DNA of 11,042 nt, taken from Acidimicrobiia bacterium. Lineage in GTDB: Bacteria; Actinomycetota; Acidimicrobiia; Spongiisociales; UBA5794. How positions within the stretch are numbered: the stretch's first letter is position 1; each line of letters begins with the position of its first letter. The notes under the pieces are model-generated. The model did no database searches and had not been told where the DNA came from. It saw nothing but the letters and a program-made list of their open reading frames with translations. Shown in pieces: positions 1 through 6,536 of the stretch. The position numbers and the translations under genes were made by a program. Where the stretch lies: assembly GCA_030599515.1 (NCBI GenBank), contig JAUVNV010000064.1, positions 1-11,042 on the forward strand, read 5' to 3'.

Positions 1-23
1 GTGCCCCAGGCAGGAATCGAACC
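1..23 (-). repeat. Detached copy of tRNA-Arg 3' end (candidate att-like direct repeat)
   Basis: These 23 bases are identical to positions 160-182, the 3' end of the intact tRNA-Arg gene: one flanking base, discriminator, 3' acceptor strand, 3' T-stem strand, T-loop and two bases of the 5' T-stem strand. Identity stops inside the T-stem and no partner acceptor strand follows, so this is not a second functional tRNA. Such 3'-end duplications are typical of sites used by tyrosine-recombinase integrative elements, but a decayed tRNA duplicate is equally possible. The copy touches the window edge, so its true length is unknown. Confidence 0.6.
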
Positions 24-115
24 GTTCCACATTGCCGAAGCATCACTCGGACTGGACCTGGCGTTCACAGCGGGAGGGGGTCGTTTGGCCGGGGGGATGG
101 GGATGCACGGTACGA

Positions 116-140
116 CGTCGAGGCCGAGTAGGACTCGACG
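116..140. other. Short perfect inverted repeat downstream of tRNA-Arg
   Basis: CGTCGAG (116-122) and CTCGACG (134-140) form a 7-bp perfect stem with an 11-nt loop. It lies 20 nt beyond the 3' end of the minus-strand tRNA gene. It could help end or process the tRNA transcript, but no T-run follows on the minus strand, so it is not a standard intrinsic terminator. I see nothing else in 24-160. Confidence 0.3.
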
Positions 141-160
141 GAAGTGAGAATCCCCTCGCG

Positions 161-232
161 TGCCCCAGGCAGGAATCGAACCTGCGCTCCCGGCTCCGGA
201 GGCCAGTGCTCTATCCCCTGAGCTACTGGGGC
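161..232 (-). tRNA. tRNA-Arg, anticodon CCG (codon CGG)
   Basis: The minus strand folds into a complete 72-nt cloverleaf. The acceptor stem is GCCCCAG/CTGGGGC with discriminator A. The D-arm is GCTC/GAGC with an 8-nt loop that contains the A expected at about position 20, an arginine identity element. The anticodon stem is CTGGC/GCCGG with loop CTCCGGA (plus positions 195-201), which gives anticodon CCG at 197-199. The variable loop has 4 nt and the T-arm is GCAGG/CCTGC with loop TTCGATT. CCA is not encoded and must be added after transcription. The gene is divergent from argS, whose product charges this tRNA, with 58 nt between them. Its last 22 nt plus one flanking base are repeated at positions 1-23. 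Confidence 0.96.
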
Positions 233-242
233 GCTGCGAAGG

Positions 243-248
243 ATTGTA
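243..248 (-). promoter_or_regulatory. Possible -10 box of the tRNA-Arg promoter
   Basis: On the minus strand these bases read TACAAT, a 5/6 match to TATAAT, ending 10 nt before the first base of the mature tRNA. That would leave a leader of about 4 nt for RNase P to remove. No convincing -35 box lies 16-18 nt further upstream, so the call rests on position and the hexamer alone. Confidence 0.4.
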
Positions 249-290
249 ACCTCGGGGTCCTGCAACTCTCCCTGCCGGAAATCGGGTGTC

Positions 291-2057
291 ATGTCCCTTC
301 TCAAAGATCTCTCCCAGCGATTCGGTGAAGCGTTCGTCGCCGCCGGCGTCGACCGCTCTGCCGGTCTCGTTGTCCCGTCGCAGCGGCCCGAGCTCGCCCA
401 GTACCAGTGCAATGGCGCGCTCGGAGCGGCGAAGCGAGCCGGGCGAAGTCCGCGCGATCTCGCTCAGACGGTCCTCGATGCCCTGACGGATCGAGAGATC
501 TACGCCTCTCTCGACATCGCCGGTCCCGGCTTCATCAACATCGTCGTGACCGACGACTACCTCGCCGCCCGCGCCCGGGCCATGGAGGAAGGCGATCGGT
601 GCGGACTCGATGTGCCGGATCCCAAGCGGAAGGTGCTGGTCGACTACGGCGGCCCGAACATGTCCAAGTCGATGCACGTCGGGCATCTCCGTGCGTCGAT
701 CATCGGTGAGAGCCTCAAGCGACTGTTCCGCGTTGCCGGACACGACGTGGCCGGCGACATCCACATGGGCGACTGGGGCATGCCGGTCGGGCAGCTGATC
801 ATCGAACTCGAACGACATCAACCCGACCTCCCGTACTTCGATGCCGACTACGCCGGTCCGTACCCGGAGGATTCTCCGGTGACGCTCGACGACCTCTCCG
901 AGATGTATCCGGTCGTCGTCGAACGCTGCCAGAACGAACCGGAGGAGGCGGAGCGCGCGCGGCAAGCAACATTCGACCTCCAGAATGGACGCCGCGGTTA
1001 CCTGGCCCTGTGGCGCCACTACCACGACGTATCGGTCGCGGAACAGAAGGCGGATTTCGAGGATCTCGGTGTCGAGTTCGATCTGTGGCGCGGAGAGAGC
1101 ACGGTTCACGATCGACTTGCACCGCTCGTTGATCGGCTGATGAACGATGACGGCCTGGCCTTCGAGTCCGACGGTGCGGTCGTCGTCCAAGTTGGGAGGG
1201 AAGACGACAAGACGGAGATGCCGCCGCTGCTGCTGACGCGCTCAGACGGCTCCTACCTCTACTCAACGACGGACCTGGCGACGCTCGACCAACGGATCGA
1301 GGAGGGCTACGACCTGGTGCTGTACGTCGTCGACGCTCGCCAGGGACTCCACTTCGAGCAGGTCTTCCGGGCGGCGCGTCTCGCGGGAATCGCTCCGGAC
1401 TCGGTCGGACTGGAACACACCATGTTCGGGACGGTCAACAGCCCGGACGGGACGCCGTTCAAGACGCGCGAAGGCGGCGTGCTTCGTCTCGCCGATCTCA
1501 TGAAGATCGTCACCGACGCGGCTCGGGCCCGACTCGATGAGGCGGAGATCGCTCAGGACTACCCGGATGACGAGCGCGATCGAATCGCCCGGCAGGTCGG
1601 TCTCGGTGCGCTGAAGTTCGGGGATCTCTCGAACCATCGCACGTCGAACTACATCTTCGATCTCGATCGCTTCACTTCGTTCGAGGGGAAGACCGGGCCG
1701 TATCTGCAGTACGGGGCGGTGCGAATCAAGTCGATCTTGCGACGAGCACGAGAGGCGGGACTCACGCCGGGACCGATCGTTGCACCGACCGTGGACCAGG
1801 AGCGGGGTCTGATCCTGCGCCTGTTGCTCCTGCCGGAGACCATCGAGCGAGCCGTCGACGTGCGGGCGCCGAACGTCCTGACCGAGTACGCCTATGAGGT
1901 CGCCACGGACTTCAACCGCTTCTACGAGGCATGCCACATCCTCCGAGAAGAGGACTCGATCCGCCAAGCGTCGTGGCTCTCCCTCGTGGACCTGACGCTG
2001 AGAGTGCTGACGCTCCTGCTCGACACGCTGGGGATAGAGGTGCCCGAGAGGATGTGA
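291..2057 (+). CDS. argS: Arginyl-tRNA synthetase
   Basis: Cytosolic class I aminoacyl-tRNA synthetase that attaches arginine to tRNA-Arg using ATP. At 588 aa it matches the usual length of the family (E. coli about 577). Seen in the sequence: an N-terminal ArgRS-type domain with QYQCNGAL (37-44); the HIGH-type signature HVGH at 129-132, preceded by GGPNMSKSM; the sequence HMGDWGMPVGQL (158-169); and FKTREGG (390-396), where ArgRS enzymes commonly replace a canonical KMSKS. The C-terminal tRNA-binding DALR region starts around TGPYLQYGAVRIKS (468-481) and ends in the typical hydrophobic tail LLDTLGIEVPERM. The ATG at 291 was chosen because it gives the normal N-terminus; no Shine-Dalgarno (SD) sequence is obvious upstream. 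The gene is divergent from a tRNA-Arg gene. A heptamer hairpin begins 7 nt after the stop. Confidence 0.97.
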   Translation: MSLLKDLSQRFGEAFVAAGVDRSAGLVVPSQRPELAQYQCNGALGAAKRAGRSPRDLAQTVLDALTDREIYASLDIAGPGFINIVVTDDYLAARARAMEEGDRCGLDVPDPKRKVLVDYGGPNMSKSMHVGHLRASIIGESLKRLFRVAGHDVAGDIHMGDWGMPVGQLIIELERHQPDLPYFDADYAGPYPEDSPVTLDDLSEMYPVVVERCQNEPEEAERARQATFDLQNGRRGYLALWRHYHDVSVAEQKADFEDLGVEFDLWRGESTVHDRLAPLVDRLMNDDGLAFESDGAVVVQVGREDDKTEMPPLLLTRSDGSYLYSTTDLATLDQRIEEGYDLVLYVVDARQGLHFEQVFRAARLAGIAPDSVGLEHTMFGTVNSPDGTPFKTREGGVLRLADLMKIVTDAARARLDEAEIAQDYPDDERDRIARQVGLGALKFGDLSNHRTSNYIFDLDRFTSFEGKTGPYLQYGAVRIKSILRRAREAGLTPGPIVAPTVDQERGLILRLLLLPETIERAVDVRAPNVLTEYAYEVATDFNRFYEACHILREEDSIRQASWLSLVDLTLRVLTLLLDTLGIEVPERM

Positions 2058-2063
2058 CTCAGG

Positions 2064-2134
2064 AGCGGACAGCCAACTGCCAACAGCCCAAAGACCCCGA
2101 GAAAGGACTGGCTGTCTGCTGTTTGCTGTCCGCT
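2064..2134 (+). repeat. Heptamer-built inverted repeat, element 1 (argS-hom)
   Basis: The left arm 2064-2088 and right arm 2110-2134 are 25 nt each; 21 of 25 positions are complementary, around a 21-nt loop. Both arms show a 7-nt period. The left arm contains CAACTGC then CAACAGC, and the right arm contains CTGTCTG, CTGTTTG, CTGTCCG. It begins 7 nt after the argS stop and fills much of the 126-nt gap before hom. It could act as a terminator or mRNA 3'-end stabiliser, but no T-run follows directly. Its architecture matches the elements at 4497-4611 and 8561-8679. Confidence 0.8.
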
Positions 2135-2148
2135 GCCCCGAAGGGGCA
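2134..2148. other. Compact GC hairpin next to element 1
   Basis: TGCCCC, loop GAA, GGGGCA is a perfect 6-bp stem directly abutting the right arm of the 2064-2134 repeat. Read on the minus strand, the apex contains CTTCG, so a UUCG-like loop could form in a minus transcript. It lacks a T-run on either side. It may be part of the element or an independent hairpin in the hom upstream region. Confidence 0.4.
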
Positions 2149-2171
2149 TCCCTCTGCAGCACCTGCCCGTC

Positions 2172-2177
2172 TATCGT
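2172..2177 (+). promoter_or_regulatory. Possible -10 box for leaderless hom transcription
   Basis: TATCGT fits the actinobacterial TANNNT -10 pattern and ends 6 nt before the hom ATG at 2184. There is no SD sequence before that ATG. This spacing is what a leaderless mRNA starting at or near the A of ATG would need. No recognisable -35 box is present, so the call is tentative. Confidence 0.3.
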
Positions 2178-2183
2178 TCCCGC

Positions 2184-3473
2184 ATGCACAATTGGATCGG
2201 GATCGGGGTCCTTGGGGCCGGGACGGTTGGGGGGACGCTCATCTCGCGTCTCGTGGATGATCGGGAAGCGATCGCCACCAAGACGGGTCTTGAGTTGTGT
2301 GTCAAACGGGTTGCCGTGCGCGACCTTGCGAAGGCGAGGAGCTTCACAGTCGACGACGGTGTCCTCACCGATGATCTGTTGAGCGTCGTTGAGGATCCCG
2401 AGATCGACCTGATCGTCGAGCTGATGGGCGGGCGCGATCTCGCCGGTGACCTCGTGCTCGCCGCTCTCGAGGCGGGCAAGCCGGTCGTGACGGCGAACAA
2501 GGAACTCGTCGCGTCGCGGGGCCCCGAACTGATCGCTGCCGCCGGGCGATCCGGTGTTCCATTTCTCTTCGAGGCTGCCGTCGGCGGCGGGATCCCGATC
2601 ATCCGGCCGCTCTCCGAGACCCTCGCCGGAGAACCGATCGAGCGGGTTCTCGGCATCGTCAATGGAACCACGAACTTCATCCTGACACGCATGGCCGAGG
2701 ATGGCGCCGACTACCGCGAAGCTCTCGCTGAGGCACAGGAACTCGGGTATGCGGAGCCGGATCCTACCGCTGATGTCTCCGGCGCCGATGCGGCGGCGAA
2801 GGCGGCGATCCTTGCTTCGCTCGCATTCGGCACCTGGGTCGGTCTCGACGACGTGTATCACGAGGGAATCGAGGATCTCTCGCCGATCGACCTGGCGTTC
2901 GCCGCTGATTTCGGGTACGGCGTGAAGCTGATCGCCATCGCCGAGCGGACCATGGGCGGTGTCTCCGCCCGGGTGCACCCGGTGATGATCCCGGTCGATC
3001 ACCCTCTCGCCTCCATTCGCGGAGCCACCAATGCGATCTTCATCGAAGGACCTTCGGTCGGTGAGTTGCTCTTCGCTGGCCCCGGCGCCGGGGGAGCACC
3101 AACTGCAACAGCGGTGCTCGGTGACGTCATCGACGCTGCCCGGGAGGCACTCGCGGGCGCTCAGGTGGCGCCGAAGATCAGATTCTCCCCGGGGGAGCTT
3201 GTTCCGTTCGGGGACGTCGCGACGAAGTGGTATCTCCGGATCGAGGTCGACGATCGGCCCGGCGTGCTCGCCCAGGTGGCCGCCGCCTTCGGCAATGCCG
3301 GTGTGTCGATCAAGTCGGTGTGGCAGGAAGGCGAGGGGAGTGAGGCGCTGCTTCTCATCGTGACCCACCGCGCCCGCGAAGCCGACCAGCAAGAGGCGCT
3401 CCGTCATCTTCGCGACGTCGATGCCTTGCGCAACGTCGCCTCGGTGATCCGGGTTGAGAGCGAGGAAGCATGA
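2184..3473 (+). CDS. hom: Homoserine dehydrogenase (with C-terminal ACT domain)
   Basis: NAD(P)-dependent cytosolic enzyme that reduces aspartate-4-semialdehyde to homoserine, the branch step to threonine and methionine. The 429-aa length is typical of the single-function form with an ACT domain. Seen: Rossmann glycine motif GAGTVG (11-16); TANKELVA (103-110), whose Lys106 corresponds to a conserved active-site lysine; GTTNFILTRM (161-170); and YAEPDPTADVSGADAAAK (189-206), with Asp202 and Lys206 spaced like the catalytic Asp/Lys pair of the family. From about 348 an ACT domain (WYLRIEVDDRPGVLAQVA) suggests feedback control, by threonine in relatives. The ATG at 2184 places the glycine motif at the normal distance from the N-terminus. 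The stop overlaps the thrC start by 4 nt, so the two are almost certainly one operon with coupled translation. lysA, which precedes this gene in M. tuberculosis, is absent. Confidence 0.97.
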   Translation: MHNWIGIGVLGAGTVGGTLISRLVDDREAIATKTGLELCVKRVAVRDLAKARSFTVDDGVLTDDLLSVVEDPEIDLIVELMGGRDLAGDLVLAALEAGKPVVTANKELVASRGPELIAAAGRSGVPFLFEAAVGGGIPIIRPLSETLAGEPIERVLGIVNGTTNFILTRMAEDGADYREALAEAQELGYAEPDPTADVSGADAAAKAAILASLAFGTWVGLDDVYHEGIEDLSPIDLAFAADFGYGVKLIAIAERTMGGVSARVHPVMIPVDHPLASIRGATNAIFIEGPSVGELLFAGPGAGGAPTATAVLGDVIDAAREALAGAQVAPKIRFSPGELVPFGDVATKWYLRIEVDDRPGVLAQVAAAFGNAGVSIKSVWQEGEGSEALLLIVTHRAREADQQEALRHLRDVDALRNVASVIRVESEEA

Positions 3474-4492
3474 GCCACCCGGGAATCATCGAGGCGTACC
3501 GGGATCGCCTTCCGGTCGGACCCGACACCCCCGTCGTAACGCTGCTCGAAGGCGACACGCCGCTCATCCCGGCGCCGGCGCTCTCGAGAGCGGTTCAACG
3601 GCAGGTCCATCTCAAGTTCGAAGGTCTGAATCCGACCGGATCGTTCAAGGATCGGGGGATGACGCTCGCCGTGTCGAAGGCCGTCGAGGACGGGGCGCGG
3701 GCGGTCGCGTGCGCCTCGACCGGCAACACGTCTGCATCCGCCGCGGCCTACGCACAACGGGCCGGCATCTTGTCGATCGTCGTGATCCCGTCCGGGAAGA
3801 TCGCCAGGGGGAAGCTGGCTCAGGCGATCGTTCACGGTGCCACGATCGTCCCCATCGACGGGAGTTTCGACGACGCCCTGGCGATCGTGCTCGAGTTGAC
3901 CGCTGGTCACGACGTCGTTCTCGTCAATTCGATCAACCCCTATCGCATCGCGGGCCAGCAGACCGCAGCGTGGGAGGTTGTCGACACGATGGGCTCGGCT
4001 CCCGCCGTTCACGCCCTGCCGGTTGGGAATGCGGGAAACATCACGGCGTATTGGAAGGGATACACCGCCGTCGATGAGACTCCGAGGATGTGGGGTTTCC
4101 AGGCAGCCGGAGCCGCTCCGATCGTCTACGGGGAGATCATCGACGAACCCGAGACGATCGCCACCGCCATCCGCATCGGGAATCCAGCATCGTGGGACGA
4201 AGCCGTCGCCGCTCGCGACGAGTCGGGAGGTCGGATCGAGGCCGTCACCGACGACGAGATCCTGGCCGCGTACCGGTTCCTGGCGTCGCAAGAAGGCGTG
4301 TTCTGTGAGCCGGCATCCGCAGCCGGGGTCGCCGGGATCCTGAAGTTTCGCGACGACCTGCCGGACGGCCCGATCGTCTGCACCCTCACCGGCCACGGCT
4401 TGAAGGACCCGGAGACGGCAGTACTGGAGGCGAACCTGCCGGGCCCGGTGACGCCCAGGCTCGACGCGGTGCTGGATCTGTTGGGGTGGTAG
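3470..4492 (+). CDS. thrC: Threonine synthase
   Basis: PLP-dependent fold-type II enzyme that converts O-phospho-L-homoserine to L-threonine and phosphate, the last step of threonine synthesis. The 340-aa length fits the short bacterial form. Seen: LLEGDTPLIPAP (25-36); the PLP-lysine motif NPTGSFKDRGMT (54-65) with Lys60 as the Schiff-base residue; CASTGNTSASAAAYA (81-95); the PLP phosphate-binding loop VGNAGN (185-190); and C-terminal EPASAAGVAG and TGHGLKDP (307-314). The ATG overlaps the hom stop as ATGA, indicating translational coupling. The enzyme's substrate comes from homoserine kinase (ThrB), but no thrB lies here; the 311-nt gap before rho has no reading frame resembling a GHMP kinase. 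ThrB must be encoded elsewhere or replaced by another kinase. A heptamer hairpin begins 5 nt after the stop. Confidence 0.97.
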   Translation: MSHPGIIEAYRDRLPVGPDTPVVTLLEGDTPLIPAPALSRAVQRQVHLKFEGLNPTGSFKDRGMTLAVSKAVEDGARAVACASTGNTSASAAAYAQRAGILSIVVIPSGKIARGKLAQAIVHGATIVPIDGSFDDALAIVLELTAGHDVVLVNSINPYRIAGQQTAAWEVVDTMGSAPAVHALPVGNAGNITAYWKGYTAVDETPRMWGFQAAGAAPIVYGEIIDEPETIATAIRIGNPASWDEAVAARDESGGRIEAVTDDEILAAYRFLASQEGVFCEPASAAGVAGILKFRDDLPDGPIVCTLTGHGLKDPETAVLEANLPGPVTPRLDAVLDLLGW

Positions 4493-4496
4493 CGGG

Positions 4497-4611
4497 GAGT
4501 AGAAGGTGGAAAGTGGAAAGTAGAAAGTAGGAAGATAGGAACAGGAGCGGAAAGCGGAGAGGTGGCCCTCAACCTGAGTGCTCGGGTCTTTCCACTTTCT
4601 ACTTTCTACTC
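4497..4611 (+). repeat. Heptamer-built inverted repeat, element 2 (thrC-rho)
   Basis: The left arm 4497-4519 and right arm 4589-4611 (23 nt each) pair at every position if two G-U wobbles are allowed (21 of 23 strictly complementary). The loop is 69 nt. The left arm and its continuation are successive 7-nt units such as GTGGAAA, GTGGAAA, GTAGAAA, GTAGGAA; the right arm holds TTTCCAC, TTTCTAC, TTTCTAC. Because the units repeat, the arms can also pair when shifted by 7 nt. The element starts 5 nt after the thrC stop and ends 24 nt before the rho promoter. The right-arm edge (4607-4616) shares the 10-mer TACTCGGTAC with element 3 at 8583-8592, which supports a common origin. Confidence 0.85.
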
Positions 4612-4634
4612 GGTACCGCGAGCGAAGCAAACGC

Positions 4635-4662
4635 TTGAAGTAGCTCGTCGGCTCGCTATGAT
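4635..4662 (+). promoter_or_regulatory. Sigma70-type promoter for rho
   Basis: The -35 box TTGAAG (4635-4640, 4/6 match to TTGACA) and the -10 box TATGAT (4657-4662, 5/6 match to TATAAT) are separated by 16 bp. Transcription would start near 4669, leaving a leader of about 135 nt before rho. This is the best promoter in the window and suggests rho is transcribed independently of hom-thrC. Confidence 0.6.
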
Positions 4663-4668
4663 TTGCTC

Positions 4669-4803
4669 ATCCCACCCACCCGGCACCGTATCGCGTGCCT
4701 TTCGGAGGGGCATTCCAGGCGATCCGGACTTCCGCTGTGGCGTCCGAGATCCCCAATCCCCGGGTCCATCGACCCTTCGTCCTGAAAAGGGGCAGCAACA
4801 CAC
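4669..4803 (+). promoter_or_regulatory. Structured 5' leader of rho
   Basis: The inferred untranslated leader can form three local hairpins: GGCAC/GTGCC (4682-4686 with 4695-4699); GATCCGGAC with GTCCG-A-GATC (4721-4729 with 4742-4751, 9 bp and one bulged A); and GGGTC/GACCC around a 4-nt loop (4762-4775). An SD-like AGGGG at 4788-4792 lies 11 nt before the rho ATG. Long leaders are known for autoregulated rho genes in other bacteria, so control by Rho is possible here, but that is inference. It matches no riboswitch class that I recognise. Confidence 0.4.
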
Positions 4804-6234
4804 ATGAGCACCACCAGAGCCAGGCTCCAGGAACTCGGTTTCGACGACCTCCGCTCCATGGCGGGCAAGGTCGAAGTGGAAACCGAAGGACTGCAGAAGT
4901 CGAAGCTCATCGCCGCGATCCTCGACTCAGAGAAGTTCGACGCGTCGATGGTCCCCGAGGCCGCCACCGAGGCCGAAGCGCCGGCTACGGCGACGCCGCG
5001 CACCGACAACGGTCAGCGCCGCGCCCAGCAGGAACAGGACGGCCGGGGAGACGGGCAGGGCCGGAGCCGCCGCAACCGGCGTAGTCGGACCCAGCGCGAG
5101 CCGATCGACGAGTCGGAGTTGGAGACCCGCGAGGGCATCCTCGACATCCTCCCCGAAGGCTATGGATTCCTTCGTGCCTCCGGCTACCTCCCCGGCGAGA
5201 TGGACGCCTACGTGCCGGCGAACGTCGTTCGCAAGTCGAAGCTGCGCAAGGGTGACACCGTCTCCGGTCCGGTGCGTCCGGCTCGCGGCAAGGAGAAATT
5301 CCCCGCACTCGTCCATGCCGTCGAGGTCAACGGTGGCGATCCGGAGGAAGCGGCCAAACGTCCCCATTTCGCGAAACTGACCCCGCTGTTCCCCGACGTG
5401 CGTCTCCGCCTCGAAGTCGACGGTAGACCCGACGACATCCAGGTGAGGATCATCGACCTCATCGCACCGATCGGGAAGGGCCAACGCGGGCTCATCGTCT
5501 CCCCGCCGAAGGCCGGGAAGACCACGGTCCTCCAGGACGTCGCCCACTCGATCACAGCGAACAATCCCGAGTGTCATCTGATGGTCGTCCTGGTCGACGA
5601 ACGGCCGGAAGAAGTCACCGAGATGCAGCGTTCCGTTCAGGGTGAGGTCATCTACTCAACCTTCGATCGTCCTGCCGAGGAACACACACAGGTCTCGGAA
5701 CTCGCCATCGAACGGGCGAAGCGGCTGGTCGAGCAGGGGACCGACGTTGTCATCCTCCTCGACTCGATCACCCGTCTCGCGCGAGCGCACAACCTCGCAA
5801 CTCCGGCGTCCGGCCGGATTCTCTCCGGTGGTGTCGACTCGACCGCGTTGTATCCGCCGAAGCGCTTCTTCGGTGCGGCTCGCAACATCGAGGAAGGTGG
5901 AAGCCTCACGATCCTCGCCACCGCTCTCGTCGAGACCGGCTCGCGGATGGACGAGGTCATCTTCGAGGAGTTCAAGGGCACCGGGAACATGGAACTCAGG
6001 CTCGATCGCAAGCTCGCCGACAAGCGCATCTACCCGGCGATCGACATCGAGGCCTCCGGCACACGGCGCGAAGAGCTTCTCTTCGACCGGGCAGAGCTCG
6101 TCGAGGTGTGGAAGCTCCGGAGGGTGCTCATGGCCCTTGAACCGGCCGCCGCCCTCGAGTTGCTCATCGACCGGCTGAAGACGACGAAGTCGAACGCGGA
6201 GTTCCTGCTCAGCGTCGCCAAGTCGGGTCAGTGA
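4804..6234 (+). CDS. rho: Transcription termination factor Rho
   Basis: Hexameric RNA-dependent ATPase/helicase that ends transcription on untranslated RNA. Seen in this 476-aa protein: an N-terminal Rho-N-like helical region (about 1-45); a low-complexity insert rich in Ala/Glu then Arg/Gln/Gly (about 50-100), as in actinobacterial Rho but short; and the RNA-binding cold-shock-like domain (about 105-175) with EGILDILPEGYGFLR. The RecA-type ATPase follows, with P-loop PPKAGKTT (234-241), Walker B VVILLDSITRLARAHN (315-330, including the Q-loop region), the R-loop around SGRILSGGVDSTALYPPKRF (336-355), and GGSLTILATALVETGS. All the main catalytic motifs look intact. The ATG at 4804 fits the Rho-N start and has AGGGG 11 nt upstream. 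The gene has its own predicted promoter and leader; rpmE starts 44 nt after the stop. Confidence 0.98.
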   Translation: MSTTRARLQELGFDDLRSMAGKVEVETEGLQKSKLIAAILDSEKFDASMVPEAATEAEAPATATPRTDNGQRRAQQEQDGRGDGQGRSRRNRRSRTQREPIDESELETREGILDILPEGYGFLRASGYLPGEMDAYVPANVVRKSKLRKGDTVSGPVRPARGKEKFPALVHAVEVNGGDPEEAAKRPHFAKLTPLFPDVRLRLEVDGRPDDIQVRIIDLIAPIGKGQRGLIVSPPKAGKTTVLQDVAHSITANNPECHLMVVLVDERPEEVTEMQRSVQGEVIYSTFDRPAEEHTQVSELAIERAKRLVEQGTDVVILLDSITRLARAHNLATPASGRILSGGVDSTALYPPKRFFGAARNIEEGGSLTILATALVETGSRMDEVIFEEFKGTGNMELRLDRKLADKRIYPAIDIEASGTRREELLFDRAELVEVWKLRRVLMALEPAAALELLIDRLKTTKSNAEFLLSVAKSGQ

Positions 6235-6241
6235 ACCCAAC

Positions 6242-6247
6242 TACAAT
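6242..6247 (+). promoter_or_regulatory. Possible -10 box before rpmE
   Basis: TACAAT (5/6 match to TATAAT) lies in the 44-nt rho-rpmE gap, 31 nt before the rpmE GTG. A transcript starting near 6254 would include the rpmE SD. No -35 box is visible at normal spacing, and readthrough from rho is equally likely. Confidence 0.3.
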
Positions 6248-6265
6248 CCCGAACGAAACAGGACC

Positions 6266-6270
6266 AGGAG
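6266..6270 (+). promoter_or_regulatory. Ribosome binding site that fixes the rpmE start
   Basis: AGGAG lies 8 nt before the GTG at 6279. This decides for 6279 over the in-frame GTG at 6231, which overlaps the rho stop, has no SD, and would add 16 residues not seen in L31 proteins. Confidence 0.8.
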
Positions 6271-6278
6271 ACGACACC

Positions 6279-6536
6279 GTGAAGACCGGCATCCACCCCG
6301 AATACGCCGAAAGCACCGTCACGTGCTCATGCGGCAACACGTTTGTGACGCGTTCGACGGAGAGTGAACTCCACGTCGAACTCTGTGACCAGTGTCACCC
6401 CTTCTACACCGGCAAGCAGCGCCTCGTCGACTCGGGTGGCCGCGTCGAGCGCTTCCGCAAGCGCTACGCGAAGGCCGGGATCGACACCGGCACCACACCC
6501 GCCGAGAAGGACCCAGCCTCTGACGAGGAGGCTTAG
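6279..6536 (+). CDS. rpmE: Ribosomal protein L31 (bL31), zinc-binding form
   Basis: Small protein of the 50S subunit at the central protuberance, forming a bridge to the 30S subunit. From the GTG at 6279 it is 85 aa and begins MKTGIHPEY, the classic L31 N-terminus. Four cysteines at 16, 18, 36 and 39 (CSCG and CDQCHPFYTGKQ) mark the zinc-containing C+ type, as opposed to the zinc-free paralogue used during zinc starvation. The core ends with GGRVERFRKRY (53-63), followed by an acidic tail. It sits directly after rho, a widely conserved rho-rpmE linkage. The stop TAG is immediately followed by the TTG start of the next gene, whose SD lies inside the last rpmE codons, so the two are likely co-translated. 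Confidence 0.96.
   Translation: MKTGIHPEYAESTVTCSCGNTFVTRSTESELHVELCDQCHPFYTGKQRLVDSGGRVERFRKRYAKAGIDTGTTPAEKDPASDEEA
6526..6531 (+). promoter_or_regulatory. Ribosome binding site for the TTG-initiated DUF1385 gene
   Basis: AGGAGG, a perfect SD, is embedded in the final codons of rpmE, 5 nt before the TTG at 6537. It supports the unusual TTG start directly abutting the rpmE stop. Confidence 0.65.

Noticed and set aside
1..75. A second complete tRNA at the window start.
   Set aside because: The T-stem fails to close after position 23 and no matching 5' acceptor strand (CTGGGGC) is found at the right distance.
1263..3407. A 714-codon open frame on the minus strand opposite argS and hom.
   Set aside because: It lies antisense to two certain genes, crosses their intergenic repeat and shows no recognisable domain. 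Long antisense frames are common in GC-rich DNA.
4497..4611. A CRISPR array or a standard intrinsic terminator.
   Set aside because: Units are 7 nt without spacers, arms are inverted rather than direct, the loop is 69 nt, and no T-run follows the right arm.
3404..4630. A 408-codon minus-strand open frame opposite thrC, extending into element 2.
   Set aside because: It is a mirror of thrC codon structure, its N-terminus is translated repeat sequence, and no family resemblance is visible.
4562..4807. A plus-strand frame of 81 codons that ends in an ATGA overlap with the rho start, suggestive of a coupled leader peptide.
   Set aside because: Its start lies in the repeat loop upstream of the predicted promoter, and no ATG, GTG or TTG follows the predicted transcription start in this frame. 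Composition is low-complexity and unlike a protein.
6231..6278. A longer rpmE starting at the GTG at 6231.
   Set aside because: L31 proteins begin with the MKxGIHP motif, which starts at 6279, and the SD at 6266-6270 is correctly placed for 6279.
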